A DNA stretch of 64,000 nucleotides from Kordiimonas pumila. Lineage in GTDB: Bacteria; Pseudomonadota; Alphaproteobacteria; Sphingomonadales; Kordiimonadaceae. Shown here piece by piece: positions 1 to 9,119 of this stretch (position 1 is its first letter; every line of letters starts with the position of its first letter). The stretch covers positions 124,001 to 188,000 of the forward strand of contig NZ_CP061205.1 in the NCBI RefSeq assembly GCF_015240255.1, written 5' to 3'. Made by a program: the position numbers and the translations under genes. The notes below the pieces were generated by a model. That model did not search any database. It had not been told where the DNA came from and saw only the letters and a list, made by a program, of their open reading frames with translations.

Positions 1-1243
1 TAAATAACTGACCAAAAACCGCCCGACTCTTTAGAACCTGTGTTGGCGCAAATTGACGACCATCAACAAGGCCCGTTACTGTATCATCATGTAGGTAGTC
101 AGCACCCCACAACAGTTCTGCACCTTCAGACAAGAAATCAAGCGGGGTTCTCATATCTAAACGGAACCCGTACTTTTCTGATTCAGTATCAGATTGCCCT
201 GAGGGTTTACTTGTAAGCGGAAAGCGGTTTGCTGAATAGTCAAACACACTTTTAGAACGCTGGTAATAACCCTGAAGTGTTAGGCTCGTTCCAACAATAT
301 CAGCATGGGAATATGTTAAAGTACCCACAAGATTATCATGGTACTGGTCAGCTTCATCAGTGTCTGTTGCATCTTTTGGTGTAGCAGTAGCCTTCACTCC
401 ATTAGCCACACTGCCGGCCAAAAGCTTATAATCCGTATCCTGCTTTTGACGATACTTATTTATACTGGCTTCAATACGCTGATTTTCAGCAAAATCGAAC
501 CCAACCTTACCATAAAAGCTATAAATACCAGAGTCAGCCAGTCCGCTTGCACCATTCGGAATAGGCGCAATCCTATCGCCGTCAGCATCAAAGAAGCCAC
601 CAACTTTTTCATAGTAACCTGCAGCAATATAATCAACTTTATCACCGCCACCACTGATGGACTGACGAATAGATGGGCGGAATCCATTGCCAATATCGGT
701 TAGGGAAAACTGGGTTCCCACTTCCGTTGAGAATGTCGTATCATCCTTTGTGCCAGACTTGGTAATGTAATTGATAAACCCAGCCCCAGCACTATTACCA
801 TAAAGCGCAGAGGAGCCCCTCACAACTTCAATACGCTTAATAATAGAGGGATCAATCAGGCGTAGTTCACGCCCCACATCATTCAACGTCGGCGTAATAG
901 GCACGCCGTCAATGAAAAATACGGGCTTCCGGCCCCGCAAGCTTGTTGTAAAATTTGCAGGCGATGCAGAGCTGGTCCCCATACCTGGCACAAGCTGACC
1001 TAAAATTGCCTCAAGATCAGATGTAACGGCAAGCTGCTTACCCAGCTCCTCTTCACCGATCAGCGTTACAGAACCCGGCATGGATTCAATAGACGATGGC
1101 AATCTGGAGCCTGTTACAACAATCTCCTCGAACATACCGTCTTTTTTACGGGTATCAGCAGACTGGGCGTTCACTGCACCTGCTATTAACATGGCACCAG
1201 CTGACACTGATAAATACCAGATACCTTTCAATTGAACTTTCAT
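1..1243 (-). CDS. TonB-dependent receptor, N-terminal part (runs off left edge)
   Basis: This is an outer-membrane receptor of the TonB-dependent family, which imports a ligand using energy from TonB/ExbBD. The reading frame is open from the ATG at 1241-1243 to the first base of the window, so about 414 residues are seen and the C-terminal half of the barrel is missing. An AGGGAG ribosome site sits just upstream. The first 27 residues form a Sec signal peptide ending VNAQS. A TonB-box-like EEIVVTGSR follows, then the plug domain with the typical GSSALYGNSAGAGFINY segment (the conserved RGPQG-type region) and the start of the barrel. The ligand cannot be told. The intact plug and signal argue for a working gene. 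Confidence 0.9.
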   Translation of the reverse strand, partial: MKVQLKGIWYLSVSAGAMLIAGAVNAQSADTRKKDGMFEEIVVTGSRLPSSIESMPGSVTLIGEEELGKQLAVTSDLEAILGQLVPGMGTSSASPANFTTSLRGRKPVFFIDGVPITPTLNDVGRELRLIDPSIIKRIEVVRGSSALYGNSAGAGFINYITKSGTKDDTTFSTEVGTQFSLTDIGNGFRPSIRQSISGGGDKVDYIAAGYYEKVGGFFDADGDRIAPIPNGASGLADSGIYSFYGKVGFDFAENQRIEASINKYRQKQDTDYKLLAGSVANGVKATATPKDATDTDEADQYHDNLVGTLTYSHADIVGTSLTLQGYYQRSKSVFDYSANRFPLTSKPSGQSDTESEKYGFRLDMRTPLDFLSEGAELLWGADYLHDDTVTGLVDGRQFAPTQVLKSRAVFGQLF

Positions 1244-1582
1244 CGTATTCTCCCTGAGTAATTCAGTTATAGCACCAAAGTGCTTATGGTTGGTTATCAC
1301 AACACACAAATATAGTAGCCAATTTAATATATAAATCAAGCTACTATTTATTTTTATATAAAATCGTATTATTTTAATTTTTTTATTTTATAAAACAATA
1401 ACTTAAAATTAAGAAATCACCCTGAGTGCGCTTAAATCAGAAGGAAAGGTGGGAGAATTTTATAAATAAAATGCTAAATTTCATCATTTTTCTTGATTTA
1501 TAATCATATATTGGCGACTATATAATTATTGAAGGATGTTCGTTACATCCAGACTTAAGAAAAATAATAAGGAGCCCTGTTT
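1244..1582. other. AT-rich intergenic region between divergent genes
   Basis: About 340 bases without a convincing gene separate the leftward receptor from the rightward hydrolase, so both promoters must lie here. It contains an inverted repeat ATAGTAGC (1312-1319) and GCTACTAT (1340-1347) with a 20-base spacer. A nearly perfect one, ATAATCATATA (1500-1510) and TATATAATTAT (1519-1529), has an 8-base spacer and lies upstream of the hydrolase. Either could be an operator. No tRNA or small RNA was recognised. Confidence 0.5.
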
Positions 1583-2428
1583 GTGGCAACGTTACCCAAG
1601 AGTTCAGTTCAGCCTCTATCGTCATATTATCTGGACGATTCAACTACAATTGCCTGCCAGGCAGATCAACGGTTTTCTTATTGCACTTATACGCCTAAAA
1701 GCTGGAGTCCCGAAACAGCCTCAGAGTTTAGATTGCTCGTTGTTGTACATGGTAGTGACCGTGCACATCATGCTATTCGCAAGCAATTTGTTGCCGTGGC
1801 AGAGGAACAAAAACTGATTGTACTTTCTCCTTTATTCCCCACAGGGGTCGGGGACCCATCAGATACTGACAATTATAAATATATAATTTTCCAGAACCTG
1901 CGCTTTGACCAAATTTTATTGAGCATGGTTGATGAGGTCATAAAGCGCTATGATATGCCTTCAGCCAATTTTGCCCTTTTTGGATTTTCGGGCGGAGCAC
2001 ACTTTGCTCACAGGTTCTTTTATCTGCATCCGGAAAGGCTATTAGCCTTATCTGTGGCATCGCCAGGGTCTGTAACACGTATTGATGACACCCATGATTG
2101 GTGGGTTGGCACTAAAGATTTTGCCTCCATATTTGGGGCGCCAATTGATCTCGCCACCTTACAAAAAGTAGCAACCCAATTGGTTGTAGGCGAAAGCGAT
2201 ATTGATACAAAACATATAACCCACTGCCCCTCGAGCCCACATTGGATTAAAGGCGCGAATGATGCAGGCAAAAACCGTGTTGAGCGGTTAAAAGCGCTTC
2301 ATAAAAACTGGCAAGAAAATGGCTTGAAATCAGAACTAACAATTTTGCCAAAAGTAGCACATACCCTACAGCCGCTTGCACAGTGCGCTGCTGATTTTTT
2401 CAAGAAAATCTTAAGTAACTCTGACTGA
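1583..2428 (+). CDS. alpha/beta hydrolase (esterase/depolymerase-like)
   Basis: A 281-residue cytosolic protein of the alpha/beta-hydrolase fold, probably an esterase or amidase. The oxyanion-side strand reads LLVVVHGSD (about 49-57). The nucleophile elbow is GFSGG near residue 134. A candidate acid lies in VGESDIDT, and the histidine is in KVAHTLQP near the C-terminus, so the triad looks complete. The start is GTG at 1583, chosen because AAGGAG lies 8 bases upstream. No signal peptide is seen. It stands alone, divergent from a receptor gene and convergent with folD, so the context gives little help on substrate. The fold is well supported; the substrate is unknown. Confidence 0.75.
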   Translation: MATLPKSSVQPLSSYYLDDSTTIACQADQRFSYCTYTPKSWSPETASEFRLLVVVHGSDRAHHAIRKQFVAVAEEQKLIVLSPLFPTGVGDPSDTDNYKYIIFQNLRFDQILLSMVDEVIKRYDMPSANFALFGFSGGAHFAHRFFYLHPERLLALSVASPGSVTRIDDTHDWWVGTKDFASIFGAPIDLATLQKVATQLVVGESDIDTKHITHCPSSPHWIKGANDAGKNRVERLKALHKNWQENGLKSELTILPKVAHTLQPLAQCAADFFKKILSNSD

Positions 2429-2486
2429 AAAACATCTCGGTGCACCATTCTAAACTCAAAGAAGGCGCTCTTGCTTTCTCATTTCC

Positions 2487-2510
2487 CCTGCCTTCACCTA
2501 TTAAGGCAGG
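2487..2510. terminator. hairpin between convergent genes
   Basis: CCTGCCTT (2487-2494) and AAGGCAGG (2503-2510) form a perfect 8-bp stem with an 8-base loop. It lies between the stops of the hydrolase (2428) and folD (2609). There is no clear T-run on either side, so a role as a two-way terminator is an inference. Confidence 0.4.
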
Positions 2511-2608
2511 GTCATGCAAAAAGTTTATGGTTTTTGAAGTTATTAGTAGCTGACAACGAAACTACCGAAACATCGTGTAGCATTTCAAAAATGGCACCAA
2601 ATTGGACA

Positions 2609-3481
2609 CTAACCATAAATTTGATTTACGGCAGCCGCATATGTATTTTGCAATAAGGATACAATTGTCATAGGCCCAACACCGCCTGGAACAGGGGTGA
2701 TGGCGCCCGCTACAGACGAAACCCCCACATAATCCACATCACCAACAATGCAGGAACCGCCCTCAGGGTTATTGATACGGTTAATCCCTACATCAATAAC
2801 GGTTGCACCTTCCTTAACCCAGTCAGCTTTTACAAGACCCGGCACACCAACTGCAACAACCAGGATATCTGCTTTCCGACACAGGGTTGGCAAATCTTGC
2901 GTTTTTGAATGCGCCATAATAACCGTGGCTTTTTCCTGTAACAGCAGCTGAGCCATAGGTTTTCCAACAATATTCGAACACCCGATCACTATCGCCAAGA
3001 GCCCAGTGAGATCTTGCCCTCTATGATTTTTTACAAGTGTAACACAACCCCTTGGGGTGCAAGGCACCAGAGCAGAGTTAACGCCTGAAAAAAGCCGACC
3101 TGAATTTACAGGATGAAATCCATCCACATCTTTACGAGGATCAATCGCTTCAATAATTTGAGCCGTATCAATATGCTTTGGCAAAGGAAGCTGCACCAAT
3201 ATACCATGGACATTTGGGTCGGCGTTCAGGAGGCTAATTTCCTTTAGAAGCTGCTTTTTACTAGTTGTCTCCGGCAGTGTAATTTCTTTACTTAACATAC
3301 CGGTAGCAACAGCTTGTCTTTTCTTGCGGCTAACATATATTTTACTGGCAGGGTCCTCCCCTACCAGAACAACAGCAAGACAGGGGGTTATATTATGTTC
3401 TGCTTTTAATTTTGATACATCCTTGGTAACCTGTTCGCTAATCTTCTGCGCCAAGGTTTTACCATCAAGCACTATAGTCAC
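2609..3481 (-). CDS. folD: methylenetetrahydrofolate dehydrogenase / methenyltetrahydrofolate cyclohydrolase
   Basis: FolD oxidises 5,10-methylene-THF to methenyl-THF with NADP and hydrolyses it to 10-formyl-THF in the cytosol. The 290-residue length matches the family. Characteristic segments are visible: [10 protein letters not shown] (catalytic Lys/Tyr region, about 48-57), [11 protein letters not shown] (about 95-105), KDVDGFHP, the nucleotide-binding [13 protein letters not shown] (about 165-178), and the C-terminal [11 protein letters not shown]. Its start lies 22 bases after the purU stop, so the two form a purU-folD operon. Together they can turn one-carbon units from the neighbouring sarcosine oxidase into formate. 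It may be a second, catabolic copy besides a housekeeping folD, but that cannot be judged from this window. Confidence 0.97.
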   Translation of the reverse strand: MTIVLDGKTLAQKISEQVTKDVSKLKAEHNITPCLAVVLVGEDPASKIYVSRKKRQAVATGMLSKEITLPETTSKKQLLKEISLLNADPNVHGILVQLPLPKHIDTAQIIEAIDPRKDVDGFHPVNSGRLFSGVNSALVPCTPRGCVTLVKNHRGQDLTGLLAIVIGCSNIVGKPMAQLLLQEKATVIMAHSKTQDLPTLCRKADILVVAVGVPGLVKADWVKEGATVIDVGINRINNPEGGSCIVGDVDYVGVSSVAGAITPVPGGVGPMTIVSLLQNTYAAAVNQIYG

Positions 3482-3503
3482 GTGTCATCCCCACTACTCA
3501 TAC

Positions 3504-4364
3504 CTAATTGAAAACAATCGTTTTATTGCCATTTAGAAACAAGCGGTGTTCCGCGTGCCATTTTATCGCGCGCGCCAGAACAGAGGCCTCCACTTCACGG
3601 CCCAATTCAACCATCTCTTCCGCTGATGCCGCATGGGTAATGCGCCTAACATCCTGTTCAATGATTGGGCCCTCATCCAGGTCTTCTGTTACATAGTGGG
3701 CAGTTGCACCTATCAATTTTACCCCCCGTGTAAAGGCTTGGTGATATGGTTTAGCACCCTTAAAGCTTGGCAAAAATGAATGGTGAATATTAATACACTT
3801 GCCACTGATTTTTTTTGTGAATTCATCAGAAAGAATTTGCATATAGCGGGCAAGAACAGTGAGCTCTGCCCCACTTTCAGAGATAAGGCGCCAAAACTCT
3901 GCCTCCTGATCGGCTTTTGTTTCCTTGGTGATTGGCAGGTAATGATAAGGCACGCCGTACCAGTCAGCCAGCCCCTTCAGATCGGGGTGATTAGATACAA
4001 TACCAACAATATCAATGGGCAAATATCCAATTTTCCATTTATGGAACAAGTCATTGAGACAATGATCAAACTTGGAAACGGCGATCAAGACCCGCATTTT
4101 ATTGGCAACAGCATGAATCTCCCATGTCAGGGAAAGCTGCTCAGAAATAGATTTTAAGCCACACTCTATTTCGGGCAGGCTTTCATCTTTTGCTGCAATT
4201 TGCATTCGTATAAAAAACACATCTGTTTCTTTATCACCAAAGACAGAAGCTTCACGGATATCACAGCCGCATTCTAACAAAAAAGGAGTTATTTTTGCCA
4301 ATATTCCCGGCTTATCTGGGCACTTCAGTGTAATAACAAATTCTGACATCTGCGGGCGATACAT
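3504..4364 (-). CDS. purU: formyltetrahydrofolate deformylase
   Basis: PurU hydrolyses 10-formyl-THF to formate and free THF, balancing the folate pool. The 286-residue protein has an N-terminal ACT domain (VITLKCPDKPGILAKIT, about 9-25) and a C-terminal formyltransferase-like domain. Within that, the catalytic Asn-His-Asp set is seen as INIHHSFLPSFKGAKPY (Asn and His near 228-231) and ATAHYVTEDLDEGPII. The first ATG (4364) is preceded by GGAG at 9 bases. A second ATG at 4349 would give a start closer to typical PurU proteins. It leads the purU-folD operon. A perfect 16-bp palindrome lies about 42-57 bases upstream of the start, where it could control the promoter. Confidence 0.96.
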   Translation of the reverse strand: MYRPQMSEFVITLKCPDKPGILAKITPFLLECGCDIREASVFGDKETDVFFIRMQIAAKDESLPEIECGLKSISEQLSLTWEIHAVANKMRVLIAVSKFDHCLNDLFHKWKIGYLPIDIVGIVSNHPDLKGLADWYGVPYHYLPITKETKADQEAEFWRLISESGAELTVLARYMQILSDEFTKKISGKCINIHHSFLPSFKGAKPYHQAFTRGVKLIGATAHYVTEDLDEGPIIEQDVRRITHAASAEEMVELGREVEASVLARAIKWHAEHRLFLNGNKTIVFN

Positions 4365-4405
4365 GATACATAGCTCCGTTTAATCTTGAAAATTACTCTC
4401 TTAAT

Positions 4406-4421
4406 TATACATATATGTATA
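4406..4421. promoter_or_regulatory. 16-bp palindromic operator, copy 1 (purU-folD)
   Basis: TATACATATATGTATA is a perfect 16-bp palindrome in the divergent region between purU and the TetR gene. The same 16 bases occur at 22206-22221, and 15 of them at 10414-10428. Exact recurrence at three gene starts points to a transcription-factor site. The divergent TetR regulator is the obvious candidate binder, but that is an inference. Confidence 0.65.
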
Positions 4422-4607
4422 TATTGAATCACCCAACGTCAAGCGTGGAAATATGCACTTAGAAGATAAAATGATAGCGCCGCACAAGGTTCGGTGTGGC
4501 AACCCCCCTGCACCTTGGTAGAAAATTATATGGTTTTACGTCTCACTGAACATCAGGCTGATTGACAACACCACAGTCTTGCTTAATATCACTCTGGGAG
4601 TTAACTT

Positions 4608-5213
4608 ATGGTCAACACTACAAAAATCCCAGCCAAGCAGTGGTTGGAAACAGCAAAAAATGCCCTCATTAATGAAGGCATTGCAGGGGTGAGGGTCGAT
4701 AGACTTGCCAAAACACTAGGCGTCACCCGTGGAGGATTTTACCACAACTTCAAAAATCGTGAAGATCTCCTAGATCAGCTACTTAACCTGTGGGCAACAA
4801 ACAATAAATTCATACCCGATACAAACCTGCCCAGCACCCCCGAAGAAGCTGTCGCATATCTCAATCTTATGCTTGATTGGCTGATTTCGGAAGAAAGCTT
4901 TTCACCTACTTTTGATCTCGCCATCAGGGAATGGGCACGGGTTGACACAAAAGCCGACAAATTCCTGAGCAAAATAGATCAAGAACGCCTCAACAATCTT
5001 GCCAACGTATTTATGACTATAGGCTGTGAAAAAGGCGAGGCGCAAACCCGAGCCAAGGTTTTTTACTATCACCAGATTGGCTATTATTCGATGGGCCACC
5101 ATGTTACGCAAGATAAAAATGAGCGGCGCCTTGAAGCCCCCATCTACTTACGTATTCTATGCGGTCAGCGCTATCAAGATGCGAACGACAAACTAAACCA
5201 AAAGTGGCTCTAG
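4608..5213 (+). CDS. TetR/AcrR family transcriptional regulator
   Basis: A 201-residue DNA-binding regulator. The N-terminal helix-turn-helix is typical of TetR: ALINEGIAGVRVDRLAKTLG followed by VTRGGFYHNFKNREDLLDQLL (about residues 16-58). The rest is the helical ligand-binding and dimer domain, which shows no recognisable ligand motif. The gene sits between purU-folD (divergent) and the sox genes (convergent, stops 20 bases apart). It is therefore a natural candidate regulator of both folate and sarcosine genes. The palindrome at 4406-4421 lies in its shared upstream region, so autoregulation is possible. The family is certain; the target genes are inferred from position. Confidence 0.92.
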   Translation: MVNTTKIPAKQWLETAKNALINEGIAGVRVDRLAKTLGVTRGGFYHNFKNREDLLDQLLNLWATNNKFIPDTNLPSTPEEAVAYLNLMLDWLISEESFSPTFDLAIREWARVDTKADKFLSKIDQERLNNLANVFMTIGCEKGEAQTRAKVFYYHQIGYYSMGHHVTQDKNERRLEAPIYLRILCGQRYQDANDKLNQKWL

Positions 5214-5233
5214 AATACTAGAACCACCGGCTA

Positions 5234-5821
5234 TTACCCATCCATCCCTGACATAGTTTTCTCAAGCATACGCCAAGCATATAAAGCCACCGACTGATCA
5301 ACCACAATATCAACCTCAGCTAAAGCGCCAACAACAAGCCCCGCTTTAACATCCCCCAACAAGGTCTGTACACACACAGCAGGGCCATGCCAATCATCCA
5401 CAAGCCCGATAGGGCTAAGCTTTTGAATAACTGCCATAGCATCAGAACCACTAAGACGCATAAGGCTAAGCATATGATCAACCTGAAGCACCAAAGCTGT
5501 TTCCCCTGCCAATAAAAGCTGCAGCTTATCAGCCAGCGTACTCACCTTTTCTGCTTCACCAATAATAAGCCATTCCCGGTCTGACAACCAGCAAACACGC
5601 ACTCCACTTTTCTCAGAGTAAGTGTTGGGTTGATCAGGCACCGCTTGACCCATACATTTGGAGATAGCTTTCTTTTCAATCTTACAGCCACGCCCGAGAG
5701 AAACTTTACAAAACCCTATACCGGGTATTTCCAGAAGTGATGTAGAACCACATGAAAATGCTTTCGCTGGCATTATAGAGTGCTCAGTTCCCAAAGGCGA
5801 TCTTTTCCTAACTTCATGCAT
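5234..5821 (-). CDS. soxG: sarcosine oxidase gamma subunit
   Basis: The small gamma subunit of heterotetrameric sarcosine oxidase is related to the GcvT fold and helps hold the folate-binding side of the complex. The 195-residue length is normal. Segments such as REWLIIGEAEKV, ALVLQVDHMLSLMRLSGSDAM and VCVQTLLGDVKAGLVV match the SoxG pattern of a strand-rich domain with a conserved Arg-Leu-Ser-Gly stretch. Its start overlaps the soxA stop by 8 bases, so the two are translationally coupled. It is the last gene of soxB-soxD-soxA-soxG. Confidence 0.9.
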   Translation of the reverse strand: MHEVRKRSPLGTEHSIMPAKAFSCGSTSLLEIPGIGFCKVSLGRGCKIEKKAISKCMGQAVPDQPNTYSEKSGVRVCWLSDREWLIIGEAEKVSTLADKLQLLLAGETALVLQVDHMLSLMRLSGSDAMAVIQKLSPIGLVDDWHGPAVCVQTLLGDVKAGLVVGALAEVDIVVDQSVALYAWRMLEKTMSGMDG

Positions 5822-8792
5822 TTAACAGTTCCCCTTTAGGGTCGTATACACATGGAGAAACCAAGCGTGCCTTGCGTGATTTTCCTAAACTCCATACCTG
5901 AACCTCCTCGCCAATACGCATGGATGCACACTCCACCAGCCCCAGAGCGACAGGTCGCCCAAGTGTGGGCGACATAACACTAGAAGTTACCCATCCTTGA
6001 GTTTTTCCAGGCGCAGAAGCATGCAAACCAATAACATGGCCCCCAATATCAAGAGGTCCTTTACCATCGAGCACTTCAATACCAACAAACTGCCGACGAT
6101 CACTGCTAAGGGCATTCTCTGTCATCAGTGAACGTCGACCAACAAAGTCATCAATTTTCTTTGCAATAATATTCCCAAAACCCACATCCATAGGCAGTGT
6201 TGTGCCATCGGTATCAGCCCCTACATGCAGAAACCCTTTTTCCACCCGCATAACCATCAAGGCCTCAACACCGAAGGGCGTAATCTGCTCAGGTTTACCG
6301 CCCTCAAGAAGCAGTTCCCACAGATAATGGCCATATCCCCAAGGGACAGAAACTTCGTAGGATACTTCGCCTGAAAAACTAACCCGTTGCACGCGGCATG
6401 GCATACCTTGAAGTACGCCAAGCTTTTGCGCCATATGAGGGAAATCATCCGGGGCAAAACTGATGTCACTTTCAAGGCGCGACAAAACCTGACGGGCTTT
6501 AGGTCCTGCTACCGTTATGACAGCCCAATTTGTCGTAACATTCTCCGTTACGACATCCAAATTCAGCCACTCACATTGCAGCCACTCCTGCAGCGCTTCA
6601 TGTATAGCCTCAGCGTGACCGCTAGTTGTACCCACAAGATAATGATTTTCCCCAAGACATGCTAAAATACCATCATCATGAATAATTCCCTGCTCATTCA
6701 ACATAAGGCCATACCGGCACTTACCCGGCTTCAGGGTTTTCATATTGTTAACATAAATGCGATTCAAAAATTCGGCCGCATCTGTGCCTACAACCTCAAT
6801 TTTTCCAAGTGGTGATGCCTCAAAAATGCCAACACCATTTCTAACTGCCATGACTTCTCTTGCGATAGCCTCATCTTCACTCTCACTGCCCTGTGCATAA
6901 TATACAGGACGCAACCATCTGCCATAGTCTTCAAAAACAGCACCTTGCTTAACATGGCTTTCATGCGCAGCCATTTGAGAAAGAGGATGCAGGTTTTCCC
7001 CAATCCGCATGCCCGCCATGGCACCAATAGCTACAGGATCATAAGGTGGACGAAACTTGGTTGTTCCTACCTGAGCCATGGAAACACCCATTGTTTTTTC
7101 CATAACACCAATGGCATTTACATTTGATGTCTTGCCCTGATCAGACGCCATTCCAAGGGTTGTGTAGCGCTTCACATGTTCTACAGAGCGATAGTTCTCC
7201 CTAAGTGCCAAACGGATATCACTATCAGTGACATCATGCTGAAAATCTATCCATGCCTTCGGTCTTGAACCCCGCAGGCCAGACACATCGATCTGCCGAA
7301 TAGGGCACTGAGCTCCAAATTCAATGCCCCCAGCTATTGTAACCGGTGGAGGCTCTTGAGGGTCATAACCTTCCACCCTAAGAGCATCAGCTATTACACT
7401 TATAGCATTCTTGATACTTTCTGTAATATCGTACCGTCCAGCAGCTGCACCCACAGATATCTCTTTCTGTACAGAACGCACAGGCTTAAAACCTTGTATC
7501 TCTTCATCAAAAGCGAGTGAGCCACCCGATTGAGAAAATAACTGCACACACGGCGACCACCCCCCAGATGTTAGCAATACATCACAGTCCACGCGCTGAG
7601 CCGTTCCCGTCAGTGCCGCCCCGCTTTTGTCTATTTGATGCAACTCAAGTGAGTGAATACCATTTTTGCCATACGTGTTTGTCACAGCTGTAGAAAAATA
7701 AACCGGAACGCCTGAATGCACTATATCCTGCACAATCTGTGCATTGGAACCAGGCCGCAGGTCTACAATGGCTTTCACTTTTATACCCGCTTTTACATAC
7801 GCAAGGGCGACCTCGTAAGCACTATCATTTGATGTGCAGAAAACAGCATTTCGCCCACATGCCACACCGTATCGCTGCAAATATGCCTGCGCTGCAGAAG
7901 AAAGCATAATTCCTGGCCTGTCGTTCCCTGGAAAGACAAGGGGCCGCTCTAGAGCACCGGTCGCCTGAACAACCTGCTTGGCCCTTATCTTCCAAAGGCG
8001 TTGCCGCACAGCTTTTTTCTGCGTGCTTTCACGAATAACTGTTTCAAGAAGCCCTATAAGCCCGTGATCATAAAACCCAAAAGCAACAGTATTATTTAAC
8101 AGCCTGACATTTTCCATTGCTGCCAATTTAGCAACGATATCTTTTACCCAAACGGATGCCGGGCTACCGTTAATGCTGGTCTCATTTGAAAGAAGCATAC
8201 CGCCCCATTCGCTATCAAGATCTACAAGAACCACCTTTGCACCTGAAAGCCCCGCAAAATAGGCGGAAATCAGACCTGTCAACCCACCACCAACAACCAG
8301 AAAATCAACCGCTTCATAAACGTGTTCGTATGCATTAGGGTCGACACTATCTGGGCTCTTGCCCATACCAGCAGCCCTTCTAATAGTTGGCTCGAACAAG
8401 TGCCAATCTGGCCATATGAAGGTTTTATAATAAAAACCTGCAGGCAAAAATGCCTGAAACATGCCTGTGACAGACATTAAGTCAAATTTCGCAGACGGCC
8501 ATGCGTTAACAGAGCGGGCATGCAAGCCGTCATACAACTTAATTGAAGTTGCCTTAACATTAGGAACAGTTTCCGCCCCAGTTTCCAGCTGAACCAAGGC
8601 ATTGGGCTCATCGATCCCTGCCGTTAAAATACCGCGAGGGCGGTGATATTTAAAACTACGTGCAACAACACTCACACCATTTGCAAGCAAAGCTGAAGCA
8701 AGCGTATCCCCTTCATAGCCAGTATGTAGCTTGCCATCAAAACGGAAGCTTATTTTCTTGCCTGCAGGTAAAGAAACACGATAGCCACTCAT
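5814..8792 (-). CDS. soxA: sarcosine oxidase alpha subunit
   Basis: The large subunit of heterotetrameric sarcosine oxidase has 992 residues, the usual size. An N-terminal ferredoxin-like domain (YEGDTLASALLANGV, about 26-40) is followed by a dinucleotide-binding domain with LVVGGGLTGLISAYFAG (about 164-180), a middle domain with TSGGWSP (about 409), and a C-terminal aminomethyltransferase (GcvT-like) domain from about 580 on. That last domain transfers the methyl carbon to THF, giving 5,10-methylene-THF instead of free formaldehyde. The start overlaps the soxD stop as ATGA, and the end overlaps soxG. The cofactor assignments are family knowledge. The link to folD and purU downstream fits that product. 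Confidence 0.96.
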   Translation of the reverse strand: MSGYRVSLPAGKKISFRFDGKLHTGYEGDTLASALLANGVSVVARSFKYHRPRGILTAGIDEPNALVQLETGAETVPNVKATSIKLYDGLHARSVNAWPSAKFDLMSVTGMFQAFLPAGFYYKTFIWPDWHLFEPTIRRAAGMGKSPDSVDPNAYEHVYEAVDFLVVGGGLTGLISAYFAGLSGAKVVLVDLDSEWGGMLLSNETSINGSPASVWVKDIVAKLAAMENVRLLNNTVAFGFYDHGLIGLLETVIRESTQKKAVRQRLWKIRAKQVVQATGALERPLVFPGNDRPGIMLSSAAQAYLQRYGVACGRNAVFCTSNDSAYEVALAYVKAGIKVKAIVDLRPGSNAQIVQDIVHSGVPVYFSTAVTNTYGKNGIHSLELHQIDKSGAALTGTAQRVDCDVLLTSGGWSPCVQLFSQSGGSLAFDEEIQGFKPVRSVQKEISVGAAAGRYDITESIKNAISVIADALRVEGYDPQEPPPVTIAGGIEFGAQCPIRQIDVSGLRGSRPKAWIDFQHDVTDSDIRLALRENYRSVEHVKRYTTLGMASDQGKTSNVNAIGVMEKTMGVSMAQVGTTKFRPPYDPVAIGAMAGMRIGENLHPLSQMAAHESHVKQGAVFEDYGRWLRPVYYAQGSESEDEAIAREVMAVRNGVGIFEASPLGKIEVVGTDAAEFLNRIYVNNMKTLKPGKCRYGLMLNEQGIIHDDGILACLGENHYLVGTTSGHAEAIHEALQEWLQCEWLNLDVVTENVTTNWAVITVAGPKARQVLSRLESDISFAPDDFPHMAQKLGVLQGMPCRVQRVSFSGEVSYEVSVPWGYGHYLWELLLEGGKPEQITPFGVEALMVMRVEKGFLHVGADTDGTTLPMDVGFGNIIAKKIDDFVGRRSLMTENALSSDRRQFVGIEVLDGKGPLDIGGHVIGLHASAPGKTQGWVTSSVMSPTLGRPVALGLVECASMRIGEEVQVWSLGKSRKARLVSPCVYDPKGELLNA

Positions 8793-9106
8793 TTATTTGT
8801 CTCTTTTTGTTTGCCCGTTGGTGTTAGTTTTTGCACGTCTGGTTTTGGGTCAGCCATCAAGTAAACAGATTTTATTTCGTGCGTTACTGTATCGCGCGCA
8901 ACGTTAAACCATTGGCGGCACCCGTGCTTATGCACCCACCGCTCAAAGTGCAGCCCTTTGGGATTTTGACGGTAGAACAGGTATGATGCCCATTCGGCGT
9001 CGGTCACCTTATCAAACGGCTCTGGGCGCTGAATGTGACTTTCGCCGCCACAGCAAAACTCAACTTCGGCACGAGGGCCACACCACGGACAATCTATCTT
9101 TAACAT
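8789..9106 (-). CDS. soxD: sarcosine oxidase delta subunit
   Basis: The small zinc-binding subunit of the heterotetramer. The protein begins MLKIDCPWCGPRAEVEFCCG, with the Cys-x2-Cys, further Cys and His residues expected for the SoxD zinc site, followed by PFDKVTDAEWASYLF and the NPKGLHFERWVH segment seen in the family. The start at 9106 is preferred over an in-frame ATG at 9154 for three reasons. AAGAAGGG lies 6 bases before it, the upstream extension would overlap soxB, and known SoxD proteins begin right at the Cys motif. The length is then 105 residues. The ATGA overlap with soxA shows coupling. Confidence 0.93.
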   Translation of the reverse strand: MLKIDCPWCGPRAEVEFCCGGESHIQRPEPFDKVTDAEWASYLFYRQNPKGLHFERWVHKHGCRQWFNVARDTVTHEIKSVYLMADPKPDVQKLTPTGKQKETNK

Positions 9107-9119
9107 TACAAGCCCTTCT

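Noticed and set aside
1271-1284. AGCAC-CAAA-GTGCT in the leader of the first receptor gene, considered as an operator
   Set aside because: Only 5-bp arms; such repeats are expected by chance at this density.
4483-4519. Possible structured RNA (CAAGGT ... ACCTTG with GC-rich loop) upstream of the TetR gene and purU, considered as a folate or glycine riboswitch
   Set aside because: Only a 6-bp stem with a 21-base loop and no conserved riboswitch core that I recognise. For purU it lies on the far side of the probable promoter palindrome.
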